A DNA stretch of 64,000 nucleotides from Staphylotrichum longicolle (lineage: Eukaryota; Ascomycota; Sordariomycetes; Sordariales; Chaetomiaceae). This document shows positions 44,436 through 55,732 of the stretch, piece by piece (position 1 is the first letter of the stretch; the number at the start of each line of letters is the position of its first letter). A program made the translations under genes and the position numbers. Below the pieces are notes generated by a model. The model saw nothing but the letters and a program-made list of their open reading frames with translations, made no database searches and was not told where the DNA came from. The stretch lies in NCBI GenBank assembly GCA_019096155.1, contig JAHCVI010000004.1, positions 2,232,001 through 2,296,000 on the forward strand, given 5' to 3'.

Positions 44436-45881
44436 ATGCATCCCACGACGCACCTCACCAAAGGCGCCGCGGCGGCTCTCCTGCTCGCCGCGGGCGTCTC
44501 TGCTGCACCGAGTCCCGGTACCGCAGTCACTTGCGAGAACAACGCAAGCAACAATACCGTCTACACGGCCCAAAATGCTCAGTTTGACATCCTCTGCGGC
44601 ATTGACTACTCCGGCGGCGACATGGGCGCCGAGCGTGTCTCGACCTTTGCCGAGTGCATCACCCGCTGCGACTCGACCCCCGGGTGCATCAACGTTGCCT
44701 TTGCCCCCTGGGGCATGTGCTGGCTGAAGAACCAGAACACCACCCCGTCGCCCAACTCGGGCGTCTGGACGGCCAAGAGCAAGGCGGCGCTGACCGGACT
44801 GACGTGCATCGACAACTTCAGCGACAAGAAGACGTACACCAGCCCTGGCGGTACAGCCTTTGACATCGCCTGCGGTGTGGACTACGCCGGCGGCGACATG
44901 TCGTCTCGAAACACAAACACGTTCAAAGAGTGCGTCGACGCCTGCGGTTCCACCCCGGGCTGCGTCAATGTCGCCTACTCGGCGCCCTCGTGCTATCTCA
45001 AGAGCGCCATGATGGCCCCCCGCACCAACAGCCACGTGTGGGCCGCCGTCCGCAAGGACGCCGATGCGGATCCCCTGACCTGCGAGAACAAGAAGTGGGA
45101 TGCGCGCGAGTTCACCACCAAGGACAACCGCGTCTACTCGATCGGCTGCGGCGACGACTATGCCGGCGGCGACATGGCCGCCGTCGACAGCGCCACCTTC
45201 CAAGGCTGCCTCGAGGCCTGCGACGCCGCGTCCGGCTGCATCAACGTCGCCTATGTCGCGCCCCGCTGCTACCTCAAGAATGTCGCCAACCCGCCTGCCA
45301 AGGGCACCCACGTCTGGGGCGCCAAGTTCCTCCGCGTGAACGTCCCCACGCCTCCTGCCCCGACTCCCTACACCTGCAACCCTTGCTCGCCCGTCATGCT
45401 CAACCCCAGCTTTGACGACGGCACCAACTCTTGGACCCAGCGCGACGTCAGCAACAGCGTCATCTCCAGCATCTCCGCCGGTTCCGTGTCCGGTTCCGCC
45501 GTGCAGGTCGTCAGCACCCGCGGCTACGCCGTGCTGGCCCAGAAGCTCTCCGTCGTCACGGGCTCGACCTACTCGCTGACGGTGGACTACATGTTCTCGG
45601 CGGCCATGACCAACTGCTACCTCAACGCCTTCATCAACGGCGGGTGGTTCTGGAGCTTCAGCCCCCGGTATGAGCCGACCAGCGTCGGCGCCTGGAAGAA
45701 GTCGCCCGTCTTGCAGTTCACGGCGAGCGCCTGCGACACCGAGCTGGCGATTCAGTTTGTGTGCACCGCGGGCGAGAGCGTGACCATGAAGTTGGACAAC
45801 ATCAAGGTGACCGGCGGCCCGACCTGCCCGGCGAAGGCTTCGCGGAGCCTGAGAGGTCTGGAGAGGCGGCGCCTGGCTTGA
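44436..45881 (+). CDS. Secreted protein with three PAN/Apple-like repeats and C-terminal beta-sandwich domain
   Basis: Single exon, 481 aa. Signal peptide about residues 1-23 (GAAAALLLAAGVSAAPS). Three tandem Cys-rich repeats of about 90 residues share the pattern C-x(n)-F/YxIxCGxDYxGGDM, then a Cys-bearing CxTRC/ACG/EACD segment, GCxNVAY/F, and CYLKN/S. All three copies keep the CG.DY.GGDM core. After a Pro-rich hinge (VPTPPAPTPYTC), residues about 318-470 form a domain beginning LNPSFDDGTNSWT, which resembles fungal galactose-binding-like/carbohydrate-binding sandwiches. It ends KASRSLRGLERRRLA, without an anchor. A lectin-like or wall-binding role is inferred. Confidence 0.85.
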   Translation: MHPTTHLTKGAAAALLLAAGVSAAPSPGTAVTCENNASNNTVYTAQNAQFDILCGIDYSGGDMGAERVSTFAECITRCDSTPGCINVAFAPWGMCWLKNQNTTPSPNSGVWTAKSKAALTGLTCIDNFSDKKTYTSPGGTAFDIACGVDYAGGDMSSRNTNTFKECVDACGSTPGCVNVAYSAPSCYLKSAMMAPRTNSHVWAAVRKDADADPLTCENKKWDAREFTTKDNRVYSIGCGDDYAGGDMAAVDSATFQGCLEACDAASGCINVAYVAPRCYLKNVANPPAKGTHVWGAKFLRVNVPTPPAPTPYTCNPCSPVMLNPSFDDGTNSWTQRDVSNSVISSISAGSVSGSAVQVVSTRGYAVLAQKLSVVTGSTYSLTVDYMFSAAMTNCYLNAFINGGWFWSFSPRYEPTSVGAWKKSPVLQFTASACDTELAIQFVCTAGESVTMKLDNIKVTGGPTCPAKASRSLRGLERRRLA

Positions 45882-48206
45882 AGTCCTGGACTTTCAAGGT
45901 CTGGCGGCTAAGGCGACTGAGAATTGAGGCCAGTTGAGAGTTGCTGGTTGATGTAATGGTGCAGCTGAGGAGTTTGAAAAATTCTGTCGGGGTTTAATCT
46001 TTGTTTCTGGATAACAGCTCGTTTCAACTGTACTTTAGTTTTCTTCTGTTTTGGACTTCTTCGCTACCTTAGATTAGTTATCGTAATTTCCGAAAACTAC
46101 CTAATTCAACCTCTGAACTAGAAACTGACGCATACCCGAGATGTCAAGTCGGGATTCAAGAGAAGTTGTGTTTTGGACTAGACAGGCTGCCAGAGCTTAT
46201 ATTTTTTAGTCTAACTCTCTCTCATTATCTCAGCACATCAATTGATGCAAATCTTTGTCGTCAGTTCCTCGGAGTTCTCGTGAGACATATTGTGAGCGGT
46301 CTAATCACTGGTTGGTCCCTTGTTTAGGTAGATATATCCACCCATTACTTCCGGCACATAACCGTGGGATCTAAAAACTGAAGAGAAAGGTCGAGTCTCT
46401 ACAACCTGTCTCCTCAGCCTGTGTCGACCGTGGTCTTCCGGGGGGCCCCACAAGACAACATCCATCTCTACACACAGCCCTTTGCTTCAAGTTGAGCATG
46501 GTTGTTTTCCAGTTGGGCAGCACTCCCGAATCACGTCACACGGGCGAGCTATGGGCAACAACACGGACGGGTTTGAAATCCGGGCACAAGACGAGTCGAT
46601 ATGAGCGCTTTTCCGGCTTTCATCGAGACTGACTCCGAACTCATCAACAAACGAGTGGACCACGAAGCTGGAAAGCGACGCAATCACGGCATCGACTACC
46701 GAACTTCCCCAGCGCCAAGTCATCTCTGCCTAGCTGTTGGTTCGGTCGGAGCCCCCAACTGTCCTCCCCCGACGTCGTCAGGATTTAACGCGGGTTGCGT
46801 ATAGGGGTCCTCGCCCCATTTGGTGTCTCTCGGTCGCTCCTCCGTGCCGAGAAAGACCCCGGGGGCTTTAGCCGGGGCGGCGACAATGGCCAAAGCCGGG
46901 CGAATTGGGCGGCAGAGAACGACCTCATTCGGCTCAGCAGGGCGGGTGCTCGAGAGGTGGTAGCAGGATCGGCATCGAGCACGACCCCCCTGCGTGTTCC
47001 CGTGGCCGTGGGCTGGGATTGCCGGCTAATAATCTGCGGTTTAATGGGCGCACTATACGCGCCTGCAGACAATCAAGCTCGGTTTCAGACAGCGGCGTAT
47101 TTTAGCCATCAACTGCCGCTTAGCGCCCGCGTACCAGCCGGGGCTGGGGTGCTCGGGAAGGGAGGCAGCCCCATGTACGGCCTGCATGCTCGCCATGTCG
47201 ACTCGTGGAGGCCCCGCATTCGCACCTTGATGAACTCTGTGGTCCAGATCGTGGCGTTGATGAGATCATGAACCCTGACAGAACTGCCTATGCATCTCGA
47301 GATGACAGTGCTCTCATCTGGACTCCTGGAGCAAGTCCTCCAGCATGTCGTGGAACTCAAGTTCCCCAGAGCCAATCTGTTGTTGATGATCCGGGGTAAG
47401 TGGTCTTCTATTGTCACCTTGAGCATCACCTTCCACAACAATCTGGGACACCTCTGCTCCGTCTCAGGGCGTATCACCTGGTCAGCATTCACTGCCCTTT
47501 CCAGACGGCGGACCGCTACCCGTGGATCGGCATGGAGAGCGTTCCCCACAAGCTCAAAGTGACGGTTTGCAAAGGGCAATGAGCTGCATCTGGTCGCCCA
47601 GCTCGACCAAACAGGAGATCGAAGAACGTGCATGAAGGTGGGATAGTACCCCAGATTGCCAGGAACCGATTCCCCATTCCCCACAAGTTCTCCCCCCCTG
47701 TCCCGAGCCTGTGTAAACCGCAGTCGAAGGTTCCGTGACCCGTCCACCAATCCCTAGCCGGCCCTGCCGGCCATCGCCTGAGCACAAATGAAGCTCGATA
47801 TGAAGGGCGAGATGGGATCTGGCAAGCCGTCCACTCGCTGTGATCGGCACCGGCCAGCAGCCCCGCACTCCATATCCCAACGGCCACTGCTCGGCGCGGC
47901 TCACACCTTTCTCGGAGCGTCCAACCCGAGTCCCCATGCCAGCACCGGCCCTGTCTTCCTGATTGCAAGGCTCGCCGCCCAGCGCTGGCAGCCTCACGTC
48001 GAGAGGTGAGAGTGGCCAAGGGTGGGCATCGGCTTCGGTTCCTGGCTCTCCGGGTGGTGGTCAGGGGGGACACTGCAGCGCCAAGGGCAGCCTTGCGTGC
48101 CGGTATAAAGACGAGCCACCCTCCCTCGATCTCGGGAGGAAAGGATCTCTCGACCAGGCATCACAGCTCAGCTCCCTTGTGTGTGTGTGTGTGTTTTCAG
48201 CCCAAC
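45882..48206. other. 2.3-kb upstream region of GH6 gene
   Basis: No gene supported. The nearest ~100 nt hold the TATA element and a GT-repeat/TTTTCAG block before the ATG. The remainder probably includes the cellulase promoter. Confidence 0.45.
48104..48110 (+). promoter_or_regulatory. TATA box of GH6 cellulase gene
   Basis: TATAAAG is about 97 nt upstream of the ATG at 48207. A (GT)n tract followed by TTTTCAG ends at 48200, just before the ATG, and could be the 3' end of a 5'-UTR intron. Confidence 0.6.
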
Positions 48207-49531
48207 ATGAAGTTCTCTCAGTCCGCCGCCCTGGCTTTCGCCGCCACGGCCTTGGCCGCCCCCTCGCCCACGACCAAGGAGCAGCCCCGTCAGGCTGCCG
48301 GGTGCGCGTCCGCCGTCACGCTCGACGCCAGCACCAACGTGTGGAAGAAGTACACCCTGCACCCCAACTCCTTCTACCGCAAGGAGGTCGAGGCCGCCGT
48401 TGAGCAGATCTCGGACTCGAGCCTCGCCGCGGCCGCCAAGAAGGTCGCCGACGTCGGTTCCTTCCTGTGGCTCGACACCATCGAGAACATTGGCAAGCTC
48501 GAGCCCGCGCTCCAGGACGTGCCCTGCAACAACATCCTGGGTCTCGTCATCTACGACCTTCCCGGCCGTGACTGCGCCGCCAAGGCCTCCAACGGCGAGC
48601 TCAAGGTCGGCGAGCTCTCGCGCTACAAGACCGAGTACATCGACAGTGAGTGCGCCCCGAGACGAGGAGAAGCGAGGTGCGGGAGCGGGAAAGACTGACA
48701 CATGATGCAGAGGTCGTCTCGATCCTCAAGGCGCACCCCAACACCGCGTTCGCGCTGGTCATCGAGCCCGACTCGCTGCCCAACCTGGTCACCAACAGCG
48801 ACCTGACCACCTGCCAGAACAGCGCTTCCGGCTACCGCGAGGGTGTCGCGTATGCGCTCAAGCAGCTCAACCTGCCCAACGTCGTCATGTACCTCGACGC
48901 CGGCCACGGTGGCTGGCTCGGCTGGGATGCCAACCTCAAGCCCGGCGCTGAGGAGCTCGCCAAGGCCTACAAGGCCGCTGGCTCGCCCAAGCAGTTCCGT
49001 GGTATCGCCACCAACGTGGCTGGCTGGAACCAATGGTGAGTAGTAGAACCCTCGGGAATCAAATGTCTCAAGGGCCGCGAGCTGACAAGTGGGGCCCCCC
49101 CCCAATTCAGGGATCTCTCGCCCGGCGAGTTCTCCAAGGCGTCCGACGCCAAGTACAACTCGTGCCAGAACGAGAAGACGTACATCACCACCTTCGGCGC
49201 GGCGCTCAAGTCGGCCGGCATGCCCAACCACGCCATCATCGACACGGGCCGCAACGGCGTCTCGGGTCTCCGCAAGGAGTGGGGCAACTGGTGCAACGTC
49301 AACGCGCCCGGCTTCGGCCAGCGCCCGACCTCCAACACGGGCGCCGAGCTCGCCGACGCCTTCGTGTGGGTCAAGCCCGGCGGCGAGTCGGACGGCACCA
49401 GCGACACGTCGGCCGTCCGCTACGACAGCTTCTGCGGCAAGGAGGACGCCTACAAGCCCTCGCCCGAGGCCGGCCAGTGGAACCAGGCCTACTTCGAGAT
49501 GCTGCTCAAGAACGCCAAGCCCGCTTTCTAA
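48207..49531 (+). CDS. cel6B: GH6 cellulase, Cel6B type without CBM1
   Basis: Secreted glycoside hydrolase family 6 enzyme cleaving cellulose beta-1,4 bonds by inversion. Exons 48207-48645, 48711-49035, 49111-49531; 394 aa; introns 65 and 75 nt. Signal peptide MKFSQSAALAFAATALAAPS is followed almost directly by the catalytic domain, with no cellulose-binding module or linker. Catalytic residues: Asp90 in FLWLDTI, Asp122 in YDLPGRDCAA (general acid), and the base region KPGGESDGTSD. Other conserved parts: ALVIEPDSLPNLVTN, YLDAGHGGWLGW, IIDTGRNGV. It closely resembles the Humicola Cel6B endoglucanase type, with short active-site loops, so endo activity is more likely than strict exo. Substrate preference needs assay. 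Confidence 0.95.
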
Positions 49532-50324
49532 GTCACTGACGCAGCTTCTGGGTGGGGTGGGTTGCGGCTCGCTGCGCGAGGAGGGAGGCAAAAAGTTTGG
49601 ATCTGAACAAAAGAGCGCTGGGCATGGTCGCGTGTACCTGGGCGTGTTCCCTTCGAGTGTAGTAGTTTCATAGGCGTATATATGGCGTTGAGACGTACAT
49701 GTCTTGAGCACCAGTGACTGTGCCTGCAGGTGCCCTGATGAGAAGCGATGATAATGTGGCTGATATGTGTCCTGCTTCGCGAAAGGGAAATTAGATCCGA
49801 GATAGTCTTGGTCAACGGCGATTTCGTACTCATTTACCAGAAAGAACAAAACAGAAAACACGGCATGGCCAAAGTGAGCTGTCAGTCAGACGCAAAGCGA
49901 ACTGTCAAGCCACGTCGACCTCCTAGCTTGAACGTGTCCAATCGACAGCCGAAAAGAGGAACCGTTCTTGTGTTGCAGCCATCCGCCGGCCGGCAGAATC
50001 ATGAACATTAATACAGGATATTGATACATACATATTTACATGGGGACTCTGGCCCCGTAGTGTCCTCCCCCCTCCCCGTCTCTTTCTGCAACCACAACCC
50101 GGAGGTTGCCGAGCCCACAATATGGTGACCCCCTTCGGTCGTATGCTCCCGCGACTGGCCGGTCTCTTTCTCCCGCGGGATGAGAGTGTGACGGTCGACG
50201 TGATGGGATCGGTCAGAGGGTGTGCCAGACCAGTCCCGGCAATCCGCTCCAACTGCCGCCCACCATACGACCAGTTGATTGAGTGGCGATAGACTGTCAG
50301 GATTTTGATTTCCTTCAACCCCGT
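49532..50324. other. Convergent 3' region GH6 / DMAC1-like gene
   Basis: About 790 nt of presumed 3' flanks; no gene supported. Confidence 0.4.
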
Positions 50325-50688
50325 TCATTTGACCAGCCTCCAGATGCCGAGCCAGGCCAGGCCGAGCGAGATGCCTGTGATGCCCAGGCTCCTGCTGCGC
50401 ATGCCGAAGCGCGAGCCGCTGGCCAGAATCTTTGCCCGCTGCTTCTCGAGCTGGGACTGGCCCGAGACGTAGCTGTAGGCCGCGAGGCCCAGGAACGCGC
50501 CACCGCCTGGAACATTTTATGTGAGAAACGGGGGTCTTTTGGGATGCGTTGAGATGAGACGAAAGACGGAAAGACTCACCAATGATCTTGCAGGGCAGGC
50601 AGTCATCGCCGCGGTCTTCTTTGAGAAGATCCTGCAGCTTCTCGGGCCTGTCGAGCGAGTGGACGGATGGGATGCTGTCCTTGGCCAT
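50325..50688 (-). CDS. DMAC1/DUF4536-like small mitochondrial membrane protein
   Basis: 96 aa from exons 50580-50688 and 50325-50506 joined across a 73-nt intron. The hallmark CLPCKIIGGGAFLGLAAYSY is rebuilt across the splice (Cys pair, then a glycine-rich first membrane helix). A short basic loop with EKQRAKILASGSR and a second helix (ITGISLGLAWLGIWRLV) complete a hairpin. This matches the small two-helix DUF4536/TMEM261 family; the human member assists respiratory complex I membrane-arm assembly. The N-terminal half (SVHSLDRPEKLQDLLKED) is family-specific. It is divergent from AP-3 mu, 355 nt apart. Confidence 0.8.
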
Positions 50689-51043
50689 GGCGGGTGTGGG
50701 CAGGCGTGGGCGGGTTGAGATTTAGTAAAAACCGAGCTTGGGTTAGTCAAATGTTTGGTGAGAAGCTGCTGCAAGTGGTGTGGTTGGACACGCTGAGATT
50801 CTGCAGGGGGCTTGAACGGACCCACCGCCCCGAGTTCCGCGCCAAGCCTGGCCCTGACCAGGGTGGGTCTCGGGGTCGGCCGTTGCTCTGTCTCTGGTCC
50901 CATTGCGTCAGTGCTGGAGGGGTGTCTGGGTTCCAGAAGCTCGCAGGGGGCTTTCCGATCAACAACAGCCCTGGAACTCGAACTCGAACTGCAACTGGAA
51001 CCGGAACTGGAACATCAACGGTTCCCAGGGAAGAAAAGTCACC
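50689..51043. other. Shared promoter of DMAC1-like and APM3 genes
   Basis: 355-nt divergent intergenic region; near the APM3 start it has a simple GGAACTGGAACT-type repeat (50971-51012). No coding gene. Confidence 0.45.
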
Positions 51044-52881
51044 ATGAACGGCGTCGTCGAGGCGCTGCACATATACGACGAGCACAAGTGTGATAACTCT
51101 TGATTTTTCCACAAAATGAAGCACAGAATCTAACAATCCAACCCACTTTCACAGCGCCCTCGTCTTGTCGCACACCTACGCATCGCGCCCGCTGTCGGCC
51201 AACTACCTGCTGCCCCTCTATCTCGAGCACCCCGTACCGCGCCCGAACCTCATCTACCTCCCCAACACCAACCCGCCGACCCTCGTCTTCAGCCTCAACC
51301 ATGCGAACCTTCTCCTCCTCCTGACTACCTCTTCCGAGGTCGAGCCGCTGCTGGTGCTCGAGTTCCTGCACCGCGTGGTCGACTCGCTCGAGGAATTCCT
51401 CGGCGCGCCCCTCCTCGCCCACAAGATCGAGGCCAACTACGATGTCGTCGCCCAGCTGCTCACCGAGATGTGCGACGCCGGCACCGTCAGCACCACTGAG
51501 CCGAACGCCCTGCGGGATATGGTCGAGGTAGAGGGTTTTATGGACAAGCTACTCGGCAATCTGAACCTTCCTACGTACTTTGCCCCCTCCTCCACACCCC
51601 CCTCCTCCCCCTAACACCCTCACCATCTATCTCACTAACAATTCCCGCCGTTTCACAGAAAACCCAGCTTCAACACCCCCTTCACGACCCCCCCCCCCCC
51701 CGCTCCGCTCCCCCCCCCCCCTCCCCTGGCGCCGCGCCAACGTCCGCCACACCTCCAACGAGCTCTACGCCGACGTCATCGAGACCCTCTCCGTGACCCT
51801 CGCGCCCTCGGGCCGCCCGCTCGCGGCCTTCGCCAACGGCACCATCGCCTTCACCTCCAAGGTCTCGGGCGTGCCCGACCTGCTCGTCACCCTCACGGGG
51901 CCCTCGGGCAAGCACAACCTGCGCAGCGTCATCGACCTGCCCGTCTTCCACCCCTGCGTGCGCCTCGCCCGCTGGCGCGAGCAGCCGGGCGTCCTGAGCT
52001 TCGTGCCGCCCGACGGCCGCTTCACCTTGGCCGGGTACGAGGTGGATCTGATGCCGTTTACCGAGACCGGGCTGGCCAGCGTCGGGGCGAACGCGTTGAA
52101 GCTGCCGGTTACGGTGGAGATCAAGACCGGGCTGGGGCCGACGGGGTCGGATTTTGAGGTCAGGGTGCAGGTGAGCAGGGTGTTTGGTGCTGCGGGGGGC
52201 GCGTCACATTCTGGTAGGGGAGGTGGGTTGGGGCTAGGAGGAGGAGGGAGCGGTGGTGGTGGTCATGGTGGTGGTGGTGGAGGAAGGGGGTTTGGAGTGG
52301 GTGTGCCGCAGGCTGGCACCGCGGCGTCGCCTGCGTTGCAGGACTTGACGGTGTCGGTGCCGTTGCCCAAGGATGTGAGGAATCTGTCTGAGATACGGCC
52401 TACGAGGGGCGATGCCACCTACAATCCTGGAGATCGGGCGTTGGAGTGGTCCATCTCGAACAAGGAGCTGGCCCAGGGGATGGCGTCCTTTGCGCTACGG
52501 TGCACTGTGGTTGGGCAGACGGCCGAGGAGGACGAGGACGCTGATCCGACAGGATTCGGCTTTGGGACGGGTGCCAGTGCCTACTCGTACGACGAGCCAT
52601 ATCAGAGCCTGTCGCCCGTCACAAAACCCGCCAGGACGGCCGTGGATGCTGGCGGTGGGCCTGGAGACAGGGATGAGCGCAGGGTGGCGCAGAACAAGAT
52701 CTTGATGCCTAGCTCGGCGTCGGTCAGTTTTGCGGTCAAGGGTTGGCTGGCCAGTGGGATCAAAGTTGAGAGCATCCAGCTCGATCAGAGGAAGAGTCGG
52801 GGGCTGGGGGAGAATGTGAAACCGTACAAGGGCGTCAAATACCTCACGGTTAGCAAGGGCGGCGTCGAGATTAGGTGCTAA
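51044..52881 (+). CDS. APM3: AP-3 adaptor complex mu subunit
   Basis: Medium chain of the AP-3 clathrin-associated adaptor, which sorts cargo from Golgi/endosome to vacuole. Exons 51044-51087, 51155-51574, 51659-52881. N-terminal longin-like domain: MNGVVEALHIYDEH, LSHTYASRPLSANYLLPL, LLVLEFLHRVVDSLEEFLG. The C-terminal mu-homology domain starts PWRRANVRHTSNELYADVIE, with GTIAFTSKVSGVPDLL and FVPPDGRFTLAGYEV, and ends KYLTVSKGGVEIRC. A Gly-rich insert (GGGGSGGGGHGGGGGG) lies inside it. Exon 3 enters in one reading frame (KPSFNTPFTTPPPP) but continues in another after two C runs of about C14 and C12 (51688-51721), so at least one of these runs probably has the wrong length. Confidence 0.92.
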
Positions 52882-55732
52882 TACAGATACGGGGATTATA
52901 CTCATGTACATACCGCCAACGTGGTTCCCGAAGGTTTCAGCAGCAGTCACCGCAGATGATCCTGTCCAGGGCCTCCCCTCATGGCGCTGGCCAACTATCA
53001 TGGAACTCCCATGCTCCGACTGCTGGAATTGTCAACAGCCAACCGCCCTCCACCTGCAAATCCTCCATCCCAAATCCTGCCGTCACGCAGCCCCTGAGCA
53101 TGACTATCCTGGGGACACTGGGAACCCAAAGATGGCATCGGATCATTTGTTCAGCCGCCCGAGGGTGACCAACAAGTTTAACAACCAACAAACCAACAAC
53201 CAACAGCGCCCAACCCTTGCACTTCTAGAAAACGTGCTGGGAGGATCCCGTACCCAGGGCCCCCAACCGACCCCCTAAAGCGGTTACCATGTCGTCAATC
53301 CTCCGCAGGCGCCTATCAGCCTTGCAGCGTCGCAGGGTCTGGGGTCCTCCCACGCCCACTCTGGGAGCTCCCGTTGGCTCACGTACGAGATCTCGATTCA
53401 ACCGCGGCTGGTTGGCGCCGGTTGCATTCTGTACTGTTTGGAAACTGTGAGGCACGCTCGGAACATTTATTCTTGTGCCTGCCGAAGAGAGAGGCGTTAC
53501 CGATAGCATGGAACTGGTGATTTTGGTTTGCAACCACCTCGTCATCGCCCACCCCCCAACACGTTTTCCCTGGGTGGGTGTGCCATCTGTGGCCCACGTG
53601 TTCTTGTGAGCTCATCAAGATATTGTCCGAGCTGCGAGTCCGAACCAACAACAGCGATACGCCGCGGCCTGGGATGCGCCCCCTCAGTTGATCTCGTCAA
53701 GGTTGTGAATCGGTGAATGCCCAACCCCTCCCCGGCGCCCCCAACCTGCACATCCAAGGACAGGAAGCAGCTGGAGGAATCCCGGTCATGCAGCTTTCGT
53801 CCCAAGTCAACCTGCTCCTGCTCACGAGCCTGCTCTCTGTGCCTTGGAACAGTGTAACCATCCTCCGCGTGGCTGATAAGCATGAAGTCGAAGGGACTTT
53901 ACTCCGTCCCTGTCGATCCACGCCGCATACGCCGCACCAATACAGCCAGCCGAAGCGGCGATCTGCGGGGAGGGTTATTTTGAGGATGATGTGCTTAAGA
54001 GCTTGGGACAGCCAACGACCAGCATCGGCCGCACGCGCCTGAATGAGGGTTCCGTTACACAACGCTTGCCGACTTACACAGCACACCCCTCAACATCTTG
54101 ATACCCCACAGTCAGCCCGGACGGATACCGACATGTAGATAATGCGGTTGGTGATTACACCGCAAGGATCCTTCGCTCGCCATTCCCCCTCCACTGAAAG
54201 TTCCCAACCGAGCGATTCTCACCACTCCATCCCTCATTGCGATGACCCTCTCTTACCTACCACATACGTGACAAGTAAGGTCGCTCACCGAGGCCGCCCA
54301 GCTCAAAGCGTCTTGAATTACTCTCCCAACCGTCCAATACAACAAGCCCGGCCACAATCCGCGGCCATACATACCCAGGCCCGGCCCGGGCCCCAGCGAT
54401 GGGTTACACGTCACGCCCGCATCTCAACACCCCGCGGAGCGGCCGATTCCTGCAGGCCCCGGGTCGCGGCCCTTGCGGCCTACGGAAAAGAAGCATGCAC
54501 AGGCCGGCCCAGTAGGAAAAGAAGGCGAAGGGCATCCGCATTGTTTGTTTGTGTTTGGTTCTGACCCTACGCAAGGCCGCCCAAAAACGAAACGCCCCGA
54601 CAACAAAGTGGAAAAAGACACAGTCGGATGCCCGCTTCCGAGGGCCATCTTGGCAAGCCCTGGATTGCCCATTCATGTCATGTTTGTAATTTGTATGCCC
54701 ATAATCTGTGCAGAGCCCCCTCAACAGCAAGGGCGGGCATGGGGCGAGGCAGACCCGTAAGGGAGTTTACCGAGATCCCACTTGATGATCTCGTAACCTC
54801 GCCCAGGCAGACAGAAAATAAAGTGCATTGTTGAGGTTGCCCATAAGAGTCCCGCCGCATCGTTGCACTGCAGTCGACAAACGAAGGCCGAGGACCAACA
54901 GGCCCCCAACAACAAAACAACAACAAACAAACAAGCGCATGACGATCTCGTGATCCGGATCAAACGATCCTCCCATCCTGTGGGTAAGGTACATAGCCAA
55001 CACTATTTGCCCGAGTCAAAAATAAATGAGGGAGCCAACGCGGTCCCAGCATCCAAGGGAGTTGCCATCTTGGCTGAGAGCAACCAGTGAGGTGAGACGA
55101 GTGGCAACCAAGCATAAGCCAATGTCTCCCTCATTGTCACAACATGCACACAACAAGCACAAACGCGCAACATACGCCATAGAACGAAAGGACACGCTAT
55201 TTCATTTGCACCCTTCTCTTCCTCTGCGACAGCAACACAGTAGCAACAGGAAAATAGGTATCAGATAAATGTATCAATGGAAATCATCTCTCTCCCATCC
55301 ATCACATCGTAAGCCCAACACACACCCCACACCAGCCCCAATACCCCCTACACCCAGTAGGTTTTTAACCCCTTCATCGACTCTCAGTTCCTCAAGACAT
55401 TAATATTCCAACAATACATTGAAACCCAACCCCCACAAAGAGCCCCAGCATCCGTCATACATACATACCTACATACAAACAGATAAACACAGAGGAAAAG
55501 AAAAGAAAAATAGAGAAATACTGGGTATCATAGGAGAGGGGGTAACACTCATCAGACCTAGACCAGCCATACATGAACGACATAACCAAGGGAAACGAGA
55601 GTACGGGTAGAGTGAGATCCAGTCCCAAACCAGAAACAAGAAAATAGAAAAAGGAATAAAATAGTAGTAGATAGAGTGACGAGCGAGAAAACCATGAGAG
55701 ACGGATTAGTAACAAATTAGAGGCCCCGAGTT
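52882..55732. other. 2.85-kb gene-free region
   Basis: Between the converging 3' ends of APM3 and the acetyltransferase gene. AT-rich and A-rich near 55140-55730 (probable long 3' UTR). Several frames under 150 codons show no family signal. Confidence 0.5.

Noticed and set aside
48623..49861. 412-codon minus-strand frame over the GH6 gene
   Set aside because: Antisense shadow of GC3-rich cellulase codons; it crosses both GH6 introns without splice logic and shows no family motif.
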